From NCBI RefSeq assembly GCF_030866825.1, contig NZ_CP133020.1:744001-808000 (forward strand): a DNA stretch of 64,000 bases. Direction: 5' to 3'. The DNA comes from Rathayibacter sp. SW19. Its GTDB lineage: Bacteria; Actinomycetota; Actinomycetes; Actinomycetales; Microbacteriaceae. Position 1 is the first letter of the stretch. The number at the start of each line of letters is the position of its first letter. A program made the translations under genes and the position numbers. Below the pieces are notes generated by a model, which was not told where the DNA came from, did not search any database, and saw only the letters and a program-made list of their open reading frames with translations. This document shows, one piece after another, positions 25,682 to 34,090 of the stretch.

Positions 25682-28123
25682 GTGACTGGGATCAACCGGG
25701 CGGAGGCCGAACTCGAGCGCGAACGACGCGTCGTCGGGGACCTCTATGCCCGTCTGGATGCGTTGACCCTCGACACCGAGCAGCGCCTGGATCAAGTACG
25801 CATGCAAGACGTCGGCGGCAACCACCAAGCCCGCAGCGAACGGGATGCGTTCGCCCGCCTCCACGAGGATCGCCTCACCCAACTGCGCGACGTGGATGCC
25901 CGGCTCGTCTTCGGCCGGCTATTGCTCGAGAACGCGAACGGAGCCGCCCCAGCGGGCGACCCGCCAGCCTCGGCAGGCCCGGGCGACGCAGTGCGCTATG
26001 TCGGCCGGATCGGACTTCGCGACGACGATCAACACACCGTGCTCGTCGACTGGCGCGCACCGCAGGCCAGCGCCTTCTATCAGGCGACCGCCGGCACGCC
26101 GATGGGCGTGCGCGCCCGGCGACACCTCACCATGCACGATCGGGACGTCGTCCGAATCGACGACGAGGTCTTCGACCCGACGTTGCTGACCGGACGGGTC
26201 GGCGCATCCGGAGCTGACGCATCCGGGGCTGGCGCATCCGGCATTGACACAGGCGAGGCTGGCGAAGGTGAGTCCGCCGCAAGCCGAGCCGAAGCAGGCG
26301 AGGTCGCGGCGTCAGCCGGCGAAGCGGACATCGTGATTCAGGGCGAGGGTGCCCTCCTGGCTGCACTGACGACGCAACGCACAGGGCACATGCACGACAT
26401 CGTGGCGACGATTCAAGCCGAGCAGGACCGCATTATCCGAGCGGACATCCGCAGGGCGCTGGTCGTGCAAGGCGGGCCGGGCACCGGCAAGACGGCCGTG
26501 GCGTTGCACCGCGCCGCGTACCTTCTGTATGCGAATCGGGAGCGGCTGAGCAAGTCCGGGGTGCTGGTGGTCGGGCCTTCGAGCGCATTCCTGCGCTACA
26601 TCGAGGCCGTACTGCCGTCGCTCGGTGAGACCGGCGTGGTGATGCAGACGCTCGGCGGGCTCTTCCCCGGCGTCGATGCAATGGACGACGACGCCCCGGA
26701 GATTGCAAAGGTCAAGGGAGCGCCAGCGATGGCACGGCTGATCGCGCAGGCGGTGCGTTCGCGTCAGCGGGTGCCAGCGGAGGTGCAGACCGTGAACGTG
26801 AACGCGGACAGGCTGCGGGTGCATCCGCAGTTGATCGCCCGCGCTATCCAGCGTGCGCAACGCAGCGGCAAACCCCACAACACGGCGCGCGTGACGTTCG
26901 TGCGGCAAGCGCTCGACGACCTGACGACGCAGCTGGCGGATCAGCTGCGCGCATCCGGATCGACGATCGACGACGCGGACCGCGCCGACCTGCGCGAAGA
27001 CCTGCGCACCGCCCCGGATGTGCGTGTGCTGTTGAACACTGCATGGCTACCGCTGAGTGCGGAGAAGCTGATTCGCGACCTCTACGCGCGGCCCGAATGG
27101 CTCGCTTCGCTGACCCCGCGCTGGACGCCCGGTCAGCGTTCGCTGCTCGCCCGCCCACGCGATGCTGCGTTCACCATCAGCGATGTGCCGCTGCTAGACG
27201 AGGCCGCCGAATTGCTCGGCGATGCCCCCGACGGCCCGGATGCCGCGGCGCAGCTCCGCAAGCAGCAACGCAAGCGGGACATCGAGAACGCGAAGAACGC
27301 GATCCGCAATATGGAGGTGAAGGGGCTTGTCTCGGCCGCGCAACTCGCGGACAACTTCGCTGAGAGCACGGGGCGCGCGTCGACGGCGGAGCGTGCGGCG
27401 ACCGATCGCAGTTGGACATACGGGCACATCGTCGTCGATGAGGCGCAAGAGCTGTCGCCGATGCAGTGGCGGTTGCTCGTTCGGCGGGATCCGATGCGGT
27501 CGTTCACCATCGTCGGCGACATCGCGCAGGCCAGTTCGGCGGCGGGTGCGACGAGTTGGGCGGGAGCGCTGCAACCGCTCTTCGGCGAGAATTGGCGGCT
27601 CGAGGAGCTGACGGTGAACTATCGCACACCGGCGCAGATCACGCGCGAGGCCGAAGCGTTTGCTCGCGCGCACGGGCTGCCGGTGACGCCGACGCGCGCC
27701 GTGCGCGAGGGGGACTGGCCGATCCGGGTGGTCGAGACGGGTGTGCGGGCTGGTGCTGGTGCTGGTGCTGAGGAGGATGGGGCGGATGGGGCGGCGGTGC
27801 TCGTCGGCGCGACGGTCGAGGCTGTTCGCGCGGATCTCGCCGTGAACGACACCGGGACCCTTGCCGTGATTGCCCCGGTTGCGCTGGTCGATGCCGCGTT
27901 CGATGCGCTGGACGACGTGTTCGACGGTGGCGTCGGCCGAGGCGCCGCCGGGCTCGGCCGTGCGATCGCGGTATTGACAGCACGTGAGGCGAAAGGCCTC
28001 GAGTTCGATGCGGTCGTGTTGACCGACCCGGATGCGATTGTGGCGGAGTCGCCGCGCGGCGCATCCGCTCTGTATGTGGCGATGACGCGGCCGACGCAAC
28101 GGTTGACGCTCGTGCGGGCGTGA
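25682..28123 (+). CDS. helR: HelR/HelD-like RNA polymerase recycling ATPase
   Basis: An 813-residue UvrD-like superfamily 1 ATPase of the HelD class, which removes stalled RNA polymerase from DNA and in actinobacteria can confer rifamycin tolerance. The N-terminal coiled-coil (AELERERRVVGDLYARLDAL, residues 5-90) is the part that enters the polymerase channel. Then come the HelD-specific YVGRIGLRDDDQHTVLVDWR, Walker A GGPGTGKTAVALHRAAYLLY, Walker B VDEAQELSPMQW, TIVGDIAQAS, NYRTPAQI and AMTRPTQRLTLV. GTG 25682 follows GAGGGG. A low-complexity Gly/Ala/Ser insertion (about residues 177-215), encoded by GCATCCGG repeats, interrupts the N-terminal part. No rifamycin-associated promoter element was found. 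Confidence 0.85.
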   Translation: MTGINRAEAELERERRVVGDLYARLDALTLDTEQRLDQVRMQDVGGNHQARSERDAFARLHEDRLTQLRDVDARLVFGRLLLENANGAAPAGDPPASAGPGDAVRYVGRIGLRDDDQHTVLVDWRAPQASAFYQATAGTPMGVRARRHLTMHDRDVVRIDDEVFDPTLLTGRVGASGADASGAGASGIDTGEAGEGESAASRAEAGEVAASAGEADIVIQGEGALLAALTTQRTGHMHDIVATIQAEQDRIIRADIRRALVVQGGPGTGKTAVALHRAAYLLYANRERLSKSGVLVVGPSSAFLRYIEAVLPSLGETGVVMQTLGGLFPGVDAMDDDAPEIAKVKGAPAMARLIAQAVRSRQRVPAEVQTVNVNADRLRVHPQLIARAIQRAQRSGKPHNTARVTFVRQALDDLTTQLADQLRASGSTIDDADRADLREDLRTAPDVRVLLNTAWLPLSAEKLIRDLYARPEWLASLTPRWTPGQRSLLARPRDAAFTISDVPLLDEAAELLGDAPDGPDAAAQLRKQQRKRDIENAKNAIRNMEVKGLVSAAQLADNFAESTGRASTAERAATDRSWTYGHIVVDEAQELSPMQWRLLVRRDPMRSFTIVGDIAQASSAAGATSWAGALQPLFGENWRLEELTVNYRTPAQITREAEAFARAHGLPVTPTRAVREGDWPIRVVETGVRAGAGAGAEEDGADGAAVLVGATVEAVRADLAVNDTGTLAVIAPVALVDAAFDALDDVFDGGVGRGAAGLGRAIAVLTAREAKGLEFDAVVLTDPDAIVAESPRGASALYVAMTRPTQRLTLVRA

Positions 28124-28293
28124 GCATCCGTTACTTTCCTGTTCCGAAACCGAGGGAAGCTGCAGAGCCGGCATTTTCTGGTGCGCCAAGTGCTGTGTGC
28201 CACGGGTCGAAAGAGCAACCTGCGCACCACTTACCTGAAGGTCTCAAGACCGGAGTCGTACCCGACAGCGGTGGTATGCGGTAGAAAGAGCGC

Positions 28294-28845
28294 ATGGCGA
28301 TCCGTTACTGGCTGAGCGTTGCCCCTCGAGATCGGACGCTGCGCGAGGTCGAAGCCGGCATCGTGCAGGCGTACTACGATGCGCGCGCCATCCTCGCTCA
28401 AGCGAATGAAAGCGACGGGATCGTGCGCTACTCCCCGCGTGCCACGCCGGACGGTGAGGTGCTCAGGCAGTTCACGGCGATCGGCTGGATTACGGATGCT
28501 GCGCGGGCCTGGACTGCGGATGCTGCGCCCGACTCGCCGGCGGATGCTGCGCCCGACTCGCCCGCGGATGCTGCGCCCGACCAACCCGCGGATGCCGCGC
28601 CCGCGCGGCCGGTCAGCCATCTGTTAGCGCCGTTCGCCGCGCCCGTTCCAGTCCAGCGTCCGTTGCTGCGCCGCGTCGAATACAGCACGAACGCGTTGGC
28701 CGTGCCGATCCGTGCGCTGCTGCCCAGTCTGGAGTTCACGAATCGCAACCGGCAGTGGGGTTATCAGCTGCGCAACGGCATCATCGAGCTGAGCAAGCAT
28801 GACTTCGTTGTGATCCGCGAGCAGATGAGGCCGCCGGAGAGCTGA
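28294..28845 (+). CDS. EVE-like (PUA-fold) domain protein with Ala/Asp/Pro repeat insert
   Basis: A 183-residue protein opening MAIRYWLSVAPRDRTLREVE followed by SDGIVRYSPR and FTAIGWI, which matches the EVE/UPF0310 pattern (YW-V----HV--G, GD-I--YSP, FTAIG). EVE domains bind modified DNA or RNA bases and sometimes act in defence. The centre carries four units of about eight residues (ADAAPDSP and variants), encoded by a 24-bp tandem repeat at about 28495-28605, in a loop before the C-terminal strands (RRVEYSTNA, IELSKHDF). It stands 170 bp after helR. Assignment is from motif memory only. Confidence 0.7.
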   Translation: MAIRYWLSVAPRDRTLREVEAGIVQAYYDARAILAQANESDGIVRYSPRATPDGEVLRQFTAIGWITDAARAWTADAAPDSPADAAPDSPADAAPDQPADAAPARPVSHLLAPFAAPVPVQRPLLRRVEYSTNALAVPIRALLPSLEFTNRNRQWGYQLRNGIIELSKHDFVVIREQMRPPES

Positions 28846-28867
28846 TCGCGGACGCTAGCATTGCAGC

Positions 28868-29647
28868 ATGGTCGCCCCTCGCCCCGTCGAAACCCCCACG
28901 CAGAGCAGATACGAAGTGCGGTTCGACTGGGCCGTTGAAGGAATGAATTCCATCGCGCCTGACGCCGGCGTCATCGTGGTGGTCGATGCCATCTCGTTCA
29001 CGACGACGATCGAATTGGCTGTCGGGCTCGGGCTCGCCGTGTTGCCGTACTCCGGCCAGGGCAGCGCAGCGGATGCCGCGGATGCCGCCGGTGCAGCCCT
29101 TGGCAAACCGCGCGGCGAAGCCGGCGTCTCGCTCTCCCCGTCAAGTATCACGACGGAGTCCGTCGCCGCGATCGCACCGCTCACGCGGGTGCTTATGCCG
29201 TCGCTGAACGGATCCAAAGTGTGCGCGGCCGCCGCGGCATTCGGTGTGCCGGTGCTGGCGGCGACTCTGCGCAACCGAACGGCCGTCGCACGATGGATCC
29301 TCGACCTCCAAGCCGAGCGCGGCACGCGTCTGCGCGTTGCCATCGTCGCTGCCGGTGAGGTGCGGGCCGACGGCACGACACGCTTCTCGGTCGAAGACCT
29401 GCTCACGGCAGGCGCTGTCGTTGACGCGCTCGCCAGCGTCGGCATTGACTACTGCTCACCGGAGGCCGCGGCCGCCTGCGCCGCGTACACCGGTCTTGCC
29501 AGGGCGACCGGCCACCTGCTCACCGCATCCGTCAGTGGGCAGCAGTTGATCGAAGACGGACAACGAGCGGATGTCGAACTCGCCGCGCAACTGGACGTTT
29601 CGGACACCGTCCCCGTGCTTCGCGACGGCGCATTCGTCGCCGCTTGA
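28868..29647 (+). CDS. 2-phosphosulfolactate phosphatase-like protein (ComB family)
   Basis: A 259-residue protein with the ComB fold marks VVVDAISFTTTIELAVGLG, TRVLMPSLNGSKVCAAAA, AATLRNRTAVARWI and VAIVAAGEVRADG. The reference enzyme is an Mg-dependent phosphatase of archaeal coenzyme M synthesis; bacterial homologues have uncertain substrates, so the name is a family label only. It starts 22 bp after the EVE gene and is probably co-transcribed with it. Confidence 0.85.
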   Translation: MVAPRPVETPTQSRYEVRFDWAVEGMNSIAPDAGVIVVVDAISFTTTIELAVGLGLAVLPYSGQGSAADAADAAGAALGKPRGEAGVSLSPSSITTESVAAIAPLTRVLMPSLNGSKVCAAAAAFGVPVLAATLRNRTAVARWILDLQAERGTRLRVAIVAAGEVRADGTTRFSVEDLLTAGAVVDALASVGIDYCSPEAAAACAAYTGLARATGHLLTASVSGQQLIEDGQRADVELAAQLDVSDTVPVLRDGAFVAA

Positions 29648-29712
29648 GGCTAGTGGCGCGCCGTGGAATGCCACTGACGTGCGTAGCGTTCACCTTCACG
29701 GAGGTTGTGTCA

Positions 29713-30015
29713 ATGAAAGCTGTACTGAACGATGTCGTCATCGCCGAGGCGCCGAGAGACGAATTGATCTCGATCGAGGGCAACTGGTATTTCCCGCCGG
29801 ACAGCGTGCAAGAGGGGTTGTTGCAGAAGAGCACAACGCCGTACACCTGCCCGTGGAAGGGCGAGTGCCAGTACTTCAGCATTCCATCCGGCGGCACCGT
29901 GCTGCAGGATCGCGCCTGGAGCTACCCGACGCCGTACCCGACCGCGTTCGACCGGGTCGGCAAAGACTTCTCGAGCTACGTTGCGTTCTGGAAAGAGGTT
30001 CAGATCGTCGAGTGA
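29713..30015 (+). CDS. Single-domain DUF427 protein
   Basis: A 100-residue protein from ATG 29713, preceded by GGAGG at a suitable distance. It has MKAVLNDVVIAEAPRDELIS, GNWYFPPDSV, TTPYTCPWKGECQYFSI and DRAWSYPTPYP, the complete minimal DUF427 fold. Function unknown. It overlaps the 3' end of the convergent CGNR gene by 16 bp. Confidence 0.92.
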   Translation: MKAVLNDVVIAEAPRDELISIEGNWYFPPDSVQEGLLQKSTTPYTCPWKGECQYFSIPSGGTVLQDRAWSYPTPYPTAFDRVGKDFSSYVAFWKEVQIVE

Positions 30016-30638
30016 CGATCCGCTTCCCGCGCGCGGTGAGCGCGCACCTTCGCGCGGTTGCCGCAGCGTTGCATTGAGCACCAGCGGCGGCTGCCGCCGC
30101 GTGAGGTGTCCAGGTAGACGATGCTGCAATCATCCGCTGAGCATTCGCGGATGCGACCACCGACATCCGGGCCGAACACGTGCACGGCGTCGCGCGCGAT
30201 CGACGACAACGCCTGGGTGGCGCGGGCACGCCCGCGTCCGGCCTGACGGGAACCGCCTTCCAGTGCCGGCGGAATATCCGGCGTCGCAGCGAACAGGTTG
30301 ATGATGTCGACCTCCCCCGGTGCGGATGCGACGCCGGCACTCGCCGAGACCGCCAGACGCGCGATTGCGCGTCGCAACACCTTCGCATCCGTGAGCTCCC
30401 GTTCGGAACACGTCGCGTTGAGGCCGGGGAAGCGGTCCGCCAGCCAGGCGTCCAAATCGGCAGCTGCGTGCAGGGATTCCCGCGGCGATTGCCCTGCTGT
30501 GGTCGCATCGCGCGGCTCCATCGCACCGGTGTATGCGAAGTCGAGCGCGAGCGAGCCGGAGTCGAACCACCAGTGCTGCCCGTCTGCCGAATCGAACCAC
30601 TGGCCGGTTGCCCGGGGAACTATTGACTGCGTGACCAT
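30000..30638 (-). CDS. CGNR zinc-finger protein (ABATE-type regulator)
   Basis: A 212-residue protein with an N-terminal all-alpha region (SGSLALDFAYTGAM, ESLHAAADLDAWL) and a C-terminal zinc finger with IRECSADDCSIVYLD and RWCSMQRCGNRAK, the family's defining CGNR. Members are thought to be stress-responsive DNA-binding regulators. The start codon at 30638 lies 6 bp after a TATAGT -10 box that sits inside an inverted repeat, suggesting a leaderless and possibly autoregulated transcript. The 3' end overlaps the convergent DUF427 gene. Confidence 0.93.
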   Translation of the reverse strand: MVTQSIVPRATGQWFDSADGQHWWFDSGSLALDFAYTGAMEPRDATTAGQSPRESLHAAADLDAWLADRFPGLNATCSERELTDAKVLRRAIARLAVSASAGVASAPGEVDIINLFAATPDIPPALEGGSRQAGRGRARATQALSSIARDAVHVFGPDVGGRIRECSADDCSIVYLDTSRGGSRRWCSMQRCGNRAKVRAHRAREADRHSTI

Positions 30639-30659
30639 GTAACCACTATAGTCGGTTAC
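30639..30659 (-). promoter_or_regulatory. Leaderless promoter and inverted-repeat operator of the CGNR gene
   Basis: Inverted repeat GTAACC-N9-GGTTAC spans 30639-30659. Its spacer contains, on the minus strand, TATAGT (complement of 30645-30650), a near-consensus -10 box. Six bases separate it from the ATG at 30638, the spacing expected when transcription starts at the A of the start codon. No good -35 is visible. Confidence 0.55.
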
Positions 30660-30784
30660 TGCCTCAAGGTGACGTGACGTCTCGGCGTCCTCGCCGCTGT
30701 GTCAGGGCGGCGTGACGCGCCCGCACCTTGATGACACCCTGTGACGGCCAAGCTGCTGTCGACCGGGAGGAACGGAGTTCGACG

Positions 30785-31204
30785 ATGCTCGGTATTCAGG
30801 TCACATTCGACGCAGCGGATCCCAACGCGCTCGCCGAGTTCTGGGCGCAGGTGCTCAGTTATGACGTTGAAGACAATGGCGCGTTCATCGATGAGTTGGT
30901 CGCGTCCGGGCGGATGCCGGAGTCGGGTCGGGCGATCCGCAACGGTCGCACGGTGTTCGTCGACGTGGCAGCGGCGGTCGACCCGAAGGGTGAGGGCCCG
31001 CGGCTGTACTTCCAGAAGGTGCCCGAGCCGAAGACAGCGAAGAACCGCGTGCATCTGGACATTCGCACGCCGGATGATCGCAAGCTTGCGCGCGTCGCCG
31101 AACTCGAAGCGCTCGGTGCGCGGCTGTGCTGGGTGACGGATGACCGCGGCCCGGTCACTTACACAATGCAAGACCCTGAGGGCAACGAGTTCTGCCTCCA
31201 CTGA
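30785..31204 (+). CDS. VOC family (glyoxalase-like) protein
   Basis: A 139-residue vicinal-oxygen-chelate fold protein. It opens MLGIQVTFDAADPNALAEFW, continues with RLYFQKVPEPKTAKNRVHLD, and ends VTYTMQDPEGNEFCLH, in which the final metal-ligand Glu/His region of glyoxalase-like proteins is recognisable. ATG 30785 was chosen as the residue that starts the first VOC strand; a GGAGG-like site lies about 20 bp upstream and GGAG nearer. Substrate unknown. Convergent with the SprT-like gene. Confidence 0.88.
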   Translation: MLGIQVTFDAADPNALAEFWAQVLSYDVEDNGAFIDELVASGRMPESGRAIRNGRTVFVDVAAAVDPKGEGPRLYFQKVPEPKTAKNRVHLDIRTPDDRKLARVAELEALGARLCWVTDDRGPVTYTMQDPEGNEFCLH

Positions 31205-31212
31205 TCCTCGTC

Positions 31213-31494
31213 GGGCGTATCGAGACCGCGATAGGTCGGCTTGCGAGGTCTCGATACGCTCGCTGGCGCTCGCTACTCGACCGCCGGTGGTTGTTGGTCG
31301 AGTAGCCTGCGAGCGCAGCGAGTGGGCGTATCGAGACCCCCGTAGGAGACCGCCGTAGGTCGGCTTGCGGGGTCTCGATACAGTCGCTGGCGCTCCTTAC
31401 TCGACCAGCGTGTCGATACAGGGACTGGCGCTCGCTACTCGACCAGCGTGTCGATACAGGGACTGGCGCTCGCTATTCGACCGCCGGAGCGGTC
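31213..31494. repeat. Six-unit dyad-repeat array
   Basis: Full and partial units, including three versions with the altered end TGTCGATACAG and CTGGCGCTCGCTACTCGACC. The array fills the gap between convergent VOC and SprT-like genes, and its last unit overlaps the SprT-like coding end, supplying that gene's terminal Val-Glu-stop (GTCGAATAG). Confidence 0.9.
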
Positions 31495-31982
31495 GTGCGG
31501 GCGGCAGCCCGGGCGCGGGTCGCCGGGCTGATTTCGCGGTGCTGCCAGACGATGAGGTTCGCGGGGGAGAAGCGTCTCGAGCAGGCGCCGCAGGACAGGG
31601 CGCGTGCGGGCTTGCGATAGCGGTAGTGCAGGTGGCCGTTCGGGCAACGGCCGATCCATGGCGCGAGTTCGTCTGCGATCGTGCCGCCGTGCAGGCGTTT
31701 GCCCTCGTAACCGAGGTCCGCTGCGATTGCACGCCAGCGCGGCCCGTGCCCGGACCTGGATCCGGCCAATGCATGGGCGACCTCGTGCAATAGGATCTGA
31801 TGGATCTCGTCGTCCTCATACCGCGCCGCGAGGTAACGCGAGACCGTAATTCTCTTGGTCGTGTAATTGCACTGCCCCGCTCGGGTCTTGGCGTTGTCGA
31901 ACCCGAATGACCACGTTGAGGGGTCCAGGTGCAAGGCAATTAGGGCATCCGCCCACCGCCGCACCGAATTCAGATCTGCCAT
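31473..31982 (-). CDS. SprT-like metallopeptidase domain protein
   Basis: A 169-residue zincin of the SprT/SprTN family. It has LLHEVAHALAGSRSGHGPRW (HExxH zinc/catalytic motif plus the third His) and a C-terminal zinc ribbon with GRCPNGH and LSCGACSRRFSP. The vertebrate relative Spartan digests DNA-protein crosslinks; bacterial function is unclear. The start at ATG 31982 (MADLNSVRRWADALIALHLD) gives a normal length. The last residues and stop codon are contributed by a dyad-repeat unit, so the native C-terminus may have been altered. Confidence 0.9.
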   Translation of the reverse strand: MADLNSVRRWADALIALHLDPSTWSFGFDNAKTRAGQCNYTTKRITVSRYLAARYEDDEIHQILLHEVAHALAGSRSGHGPRWRAIAADLGYEGKRLHGGTIADELAPWIGRCPNGHLHYRYRKPARALSCGACSRRFSPANLIVWQHREISPATRARAAARTTAPAVE

Positions 31983-32062
31983 GAGGTGAGAATAGCGCGA
32001 GCCGCCGACGTGAGGTCGGTGGCGAGGCCGGGCTGTGGGCATCCGCCGTTCTGGGCGACCTG

Positions 32063-32216
32063 TTCAGGAGAAGCCTCTATTCAGGAGAGGCCCCCGCTCA
32101 GGAGAAGCCCCTGTTCAGGAGAAGCCCCCGCTCGGGCGAAGCCTCCCGTTCAGGAGAAGCCCCTGTTCGGGCGAAGCCTCCCGTTCTGCAGAAGTTCCTG
32201 TTCAGGCGAAATCAGA
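32063..32216. repeat. Nine-copy 17-bp tandem repeat
   Basis: About nine imperfect units of TTCAGGAGAAGCCCCTG (variants TCGGGCGAAGCCTCCCG and TTCTGCAGAAGTTCCTG), alternating between two sub-types. The array ends exactly at the TPR gene stop codon. Frames across it are open because 17 is not a multiple of three and the units lack stops; I do not regard them as genes. Confidence 0.9.
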
Positions 32217-32787
32217 CCGTGCCCGGCTCGTCCGTCGCCGAATCGCCGCCTGCGCTCTGCTCGTCGAGGAACGACTCGGCGACGGCGACGGCGATGAGCA
32301 TGTTCTCCATGTGATCGGCAGACACACCGAGGATCTCGCGCAGCTTCACTGCGGCGCGAAAGTCCGCGAGCGCTTCCGCGTACAGCGACTGGTCGAACGA
32401 CACGAGGCCACGACGATGTAATGCAACCGCCTCGAGTGCCCGCCAATCCTGCGTGTGCGTCTCGGTGACGCACGCATTCAGCTCGGCCGTCGCTTCTGCA
32501 TACTTCGCCGAGTACTGCAACACCTGTGCGCGCAGAATGCGCGGGCGGATGATGTCCTTACGATCCCCGGTGAACCGCGCGAGTCGGAATGCCTGGTTGG
32601 CAGCATCCAGCGCCTCATCGAGCCGCCCGCCCAGGGTGAGCAGCCAAGCTCGCTCGCACAGCGCATCCAGATTGCGCATCTCGCCGAGCTCGTCGAGTCG
32701 GTGGCCGACCTCGAGCAGGTCGACGCGGTCGCGCAGCGTTGTGGGGTCAGTCCCGAGGATCACAGTCATCGCCTTCAGCGTAAGCAT
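32212..32787 (-). CDS. TPR-like helical repeat protein
   Basis: A 191-residue soluble protein made of paired helices: LDALCERAWLLTLGGRLDEA, LDAANQAFRLARFTGD, RILRAQVLQYSAKYAEATAE and SLYAEALADFRAAVKLRE follow the TPR spacing (W/L--G----A / F--A). It probably mediates protein contacts; the partner is unknown. ATG 32787 is used, but ATG 32769 (MTVILGTDP) follows GAAGG closely and could be the true start. The C-terminus is acidic and disordered. A 17-bp tandem array begins at the stop codon. Confidence 0.75.
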   Translation of the reverse strand: MLTLKAMTVILGTDPTTLRDRVDLLEVGHRLDELGEMRNLDALCERAWLLTLGGRLDEALDAANQAFRLARFTGDRKDIIRPRILRAQVLQYSAKYAEATAELNACVTETHTQDWRALEAVALHRRGLVSFDQSLYAEALADFRAAVKLREILGVSADHMENMLIAVAVAESFLDEQSAGGDSATDEPGTV

Positions 32788-32875
32788 GCGGATGCCGCCC
32801 GCCGCCTCGGCTCGCGCACGTCACCGGAATCCGCCCCGCGTCGCGCGTCGGTAGCGGACAGTGCGCCGTTGAGCA

Positions 32876-34045
32876 TCAGAGCGGTGCGAGCGGGACAGTC
32901 AGAATGCGGTCGTCGCCGGCGCGCGGTGTGCCGCGGCCATCCGTGTTGTTGGTCAGGAGCCAGAGCGTGTCGCTGCCGACCGTGAGGACGTCGCGGATGC
33001 GCCCGAACTCGCCGGCGTAGTGCGCCACCGCGCGCACCGGTGTACTACCCGTCGGCGGGTACACAACCCAGAGTCGCTGACCGCCGAGCCCGGCCATGAA
33101 GATCGTGTCGCCCACGATTGCGAGACCGCTGGGGCTCGCGTCGGCCGTCGGCCACTGGTAAACGGGGTCGATGTACGCAGGATCGTGGCTGATACCCTCG
33201 ACATTCGGCCAGCCGTAATTGCCTCCCGGCCTGATGATGTTCAACTCATCCCAGGTGTTCTGCCCGAATTCGCTCGCCCAGAGCGTTCCGCGCGAATCCC
33301 AGGCGAGCCCCTGCGGATTGCGGTGCCCAAATGAGAATACGGGCGAACCCGCGAATGGGTTGTCCCGCGGAACGTCGCCGTTCGGCAGGACGCGCAGGAT
33401 CTTGCCCCCCAACGACTTGAGATTTTGGGCATTGGAGTGCACGGTTGCGTCACCCGTCGTGATGTAGAGCAATCCGTCTGGTCCGAACGCGATGCGCCCG
33501 CCGTTGTGGAGAGTCGCCTTCGGGATGCCGGTGATAACCGGCTGCGGTGCCCCGATTGCGTAGCTGCCCGGCACGCCCGACAACGGCATCCGAATCACTC
33601 GATTGTCTTTGTTCGTGGTGAGGTACGCGTACAAGAACCTCGGGGCCGACTCGCCCTCAACGGCCAGGCCGAGCAAGCCGCCCTCGCCGGAGTGGGCGAC
33701 GCCCGGCACGACACCCACAGTGCGGGTGCTGCCGCCGTCCGGCAGCAGTTCACGGATCCTGCCCGAATCGCGCTCACTGATCAGAGTTGATCCGCTGGCC
33801 AAGCGCACCATCGACCACGGTGCACTGAATCCGGACGCGAGTGTGCTCGGCGTTCCCACCGGCTGCACGGCTGGCAGCAGCGTCCCTGGCGGTGCAAACG
33901 TTGGTGCGGACGCCGACGATGGCGCGCTCGCGCTGTTCGTCCGCGGTGCGGTCGACGGGCTTGTGCAGGCCATCAGGCCCAACCCCAAGAGAGCGGATGC
34001 CGCGCCCGCTACGATCCGTCGCGTCGCTGGCTTCGTCGCGTCCAT
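32876..34045 (-). CDS. PQQ-type soluble sugar dehydrogenase, lipoprotein
   Basis: A 389-residue exported beta-propeller of the glucose/sorbosone dehydrogenase (GSDH) family. The N-terminus has a basic start, a hydrophobic stretch and lipobox GLMAC with C27 lipidated. Core motifs are LASGFSAPWSMVRLASGSTL, HSGEGGLLGLAVE, LHNGGRIAFGPDGLLYITTG, FGHRNPQGLAWDSRGTLWAS and RPGGNYGWPNVEG, covering the cofactor and calcium region of the family. Members oxidise aldoses at the cell surface when PQQ is available; whether this organism makes PQQ cannot be seen. Divergent from pxpA across a 307-bp gap filled with dyad repeats. Confidence 0.92.
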   Translation of the reverse strand: MDATKPATRRIVAGAASALLGLGLMACTSPSTAPRTNSASAPSSASAPTFAPPGTLLPAVQPVGTPSTLASGFSAPWSMVRLASGSTLISERDSGRIRELLPDGGSTRTVGVVPGVAHSGEGGLLGLAVEGESAPRFLYAYLTTNKDNRVIRMPLSGVPGSYAIGAPQPVITGIPKATLHNGGRIAFGPDGLLYITTGDATVHSNAQNLKSLGGKILRVLPNGDVPRDNPFAGSPVFSFGHRNPQGLAWDSRGTLWASEFGQNTWDELNIIRPGGNYGWPNVEGISHDPAYIDPVYQWPTADASPSGLAIVGDTIFMAGLGGQRLWVVYPPTGSTPVRAVAHYAGEFGRIRDVLTVGSDTLWLLTNNTDGRGTPRAGDDRILTVPLAPL

Positions 34046-34090
34046 GCCTTTAGTTTGCCCGGCTCGCGCCCGTTTTCGCCAGCGAGTGCC

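Noticed and set aside
31986..32421. Open plus-strand frames across the 17-bp tandem repeat
   Set aside because: Openness follows from stop-free repeat units. There is no ribosome site or family resemblance, and they overlap the TPR gene antisense.
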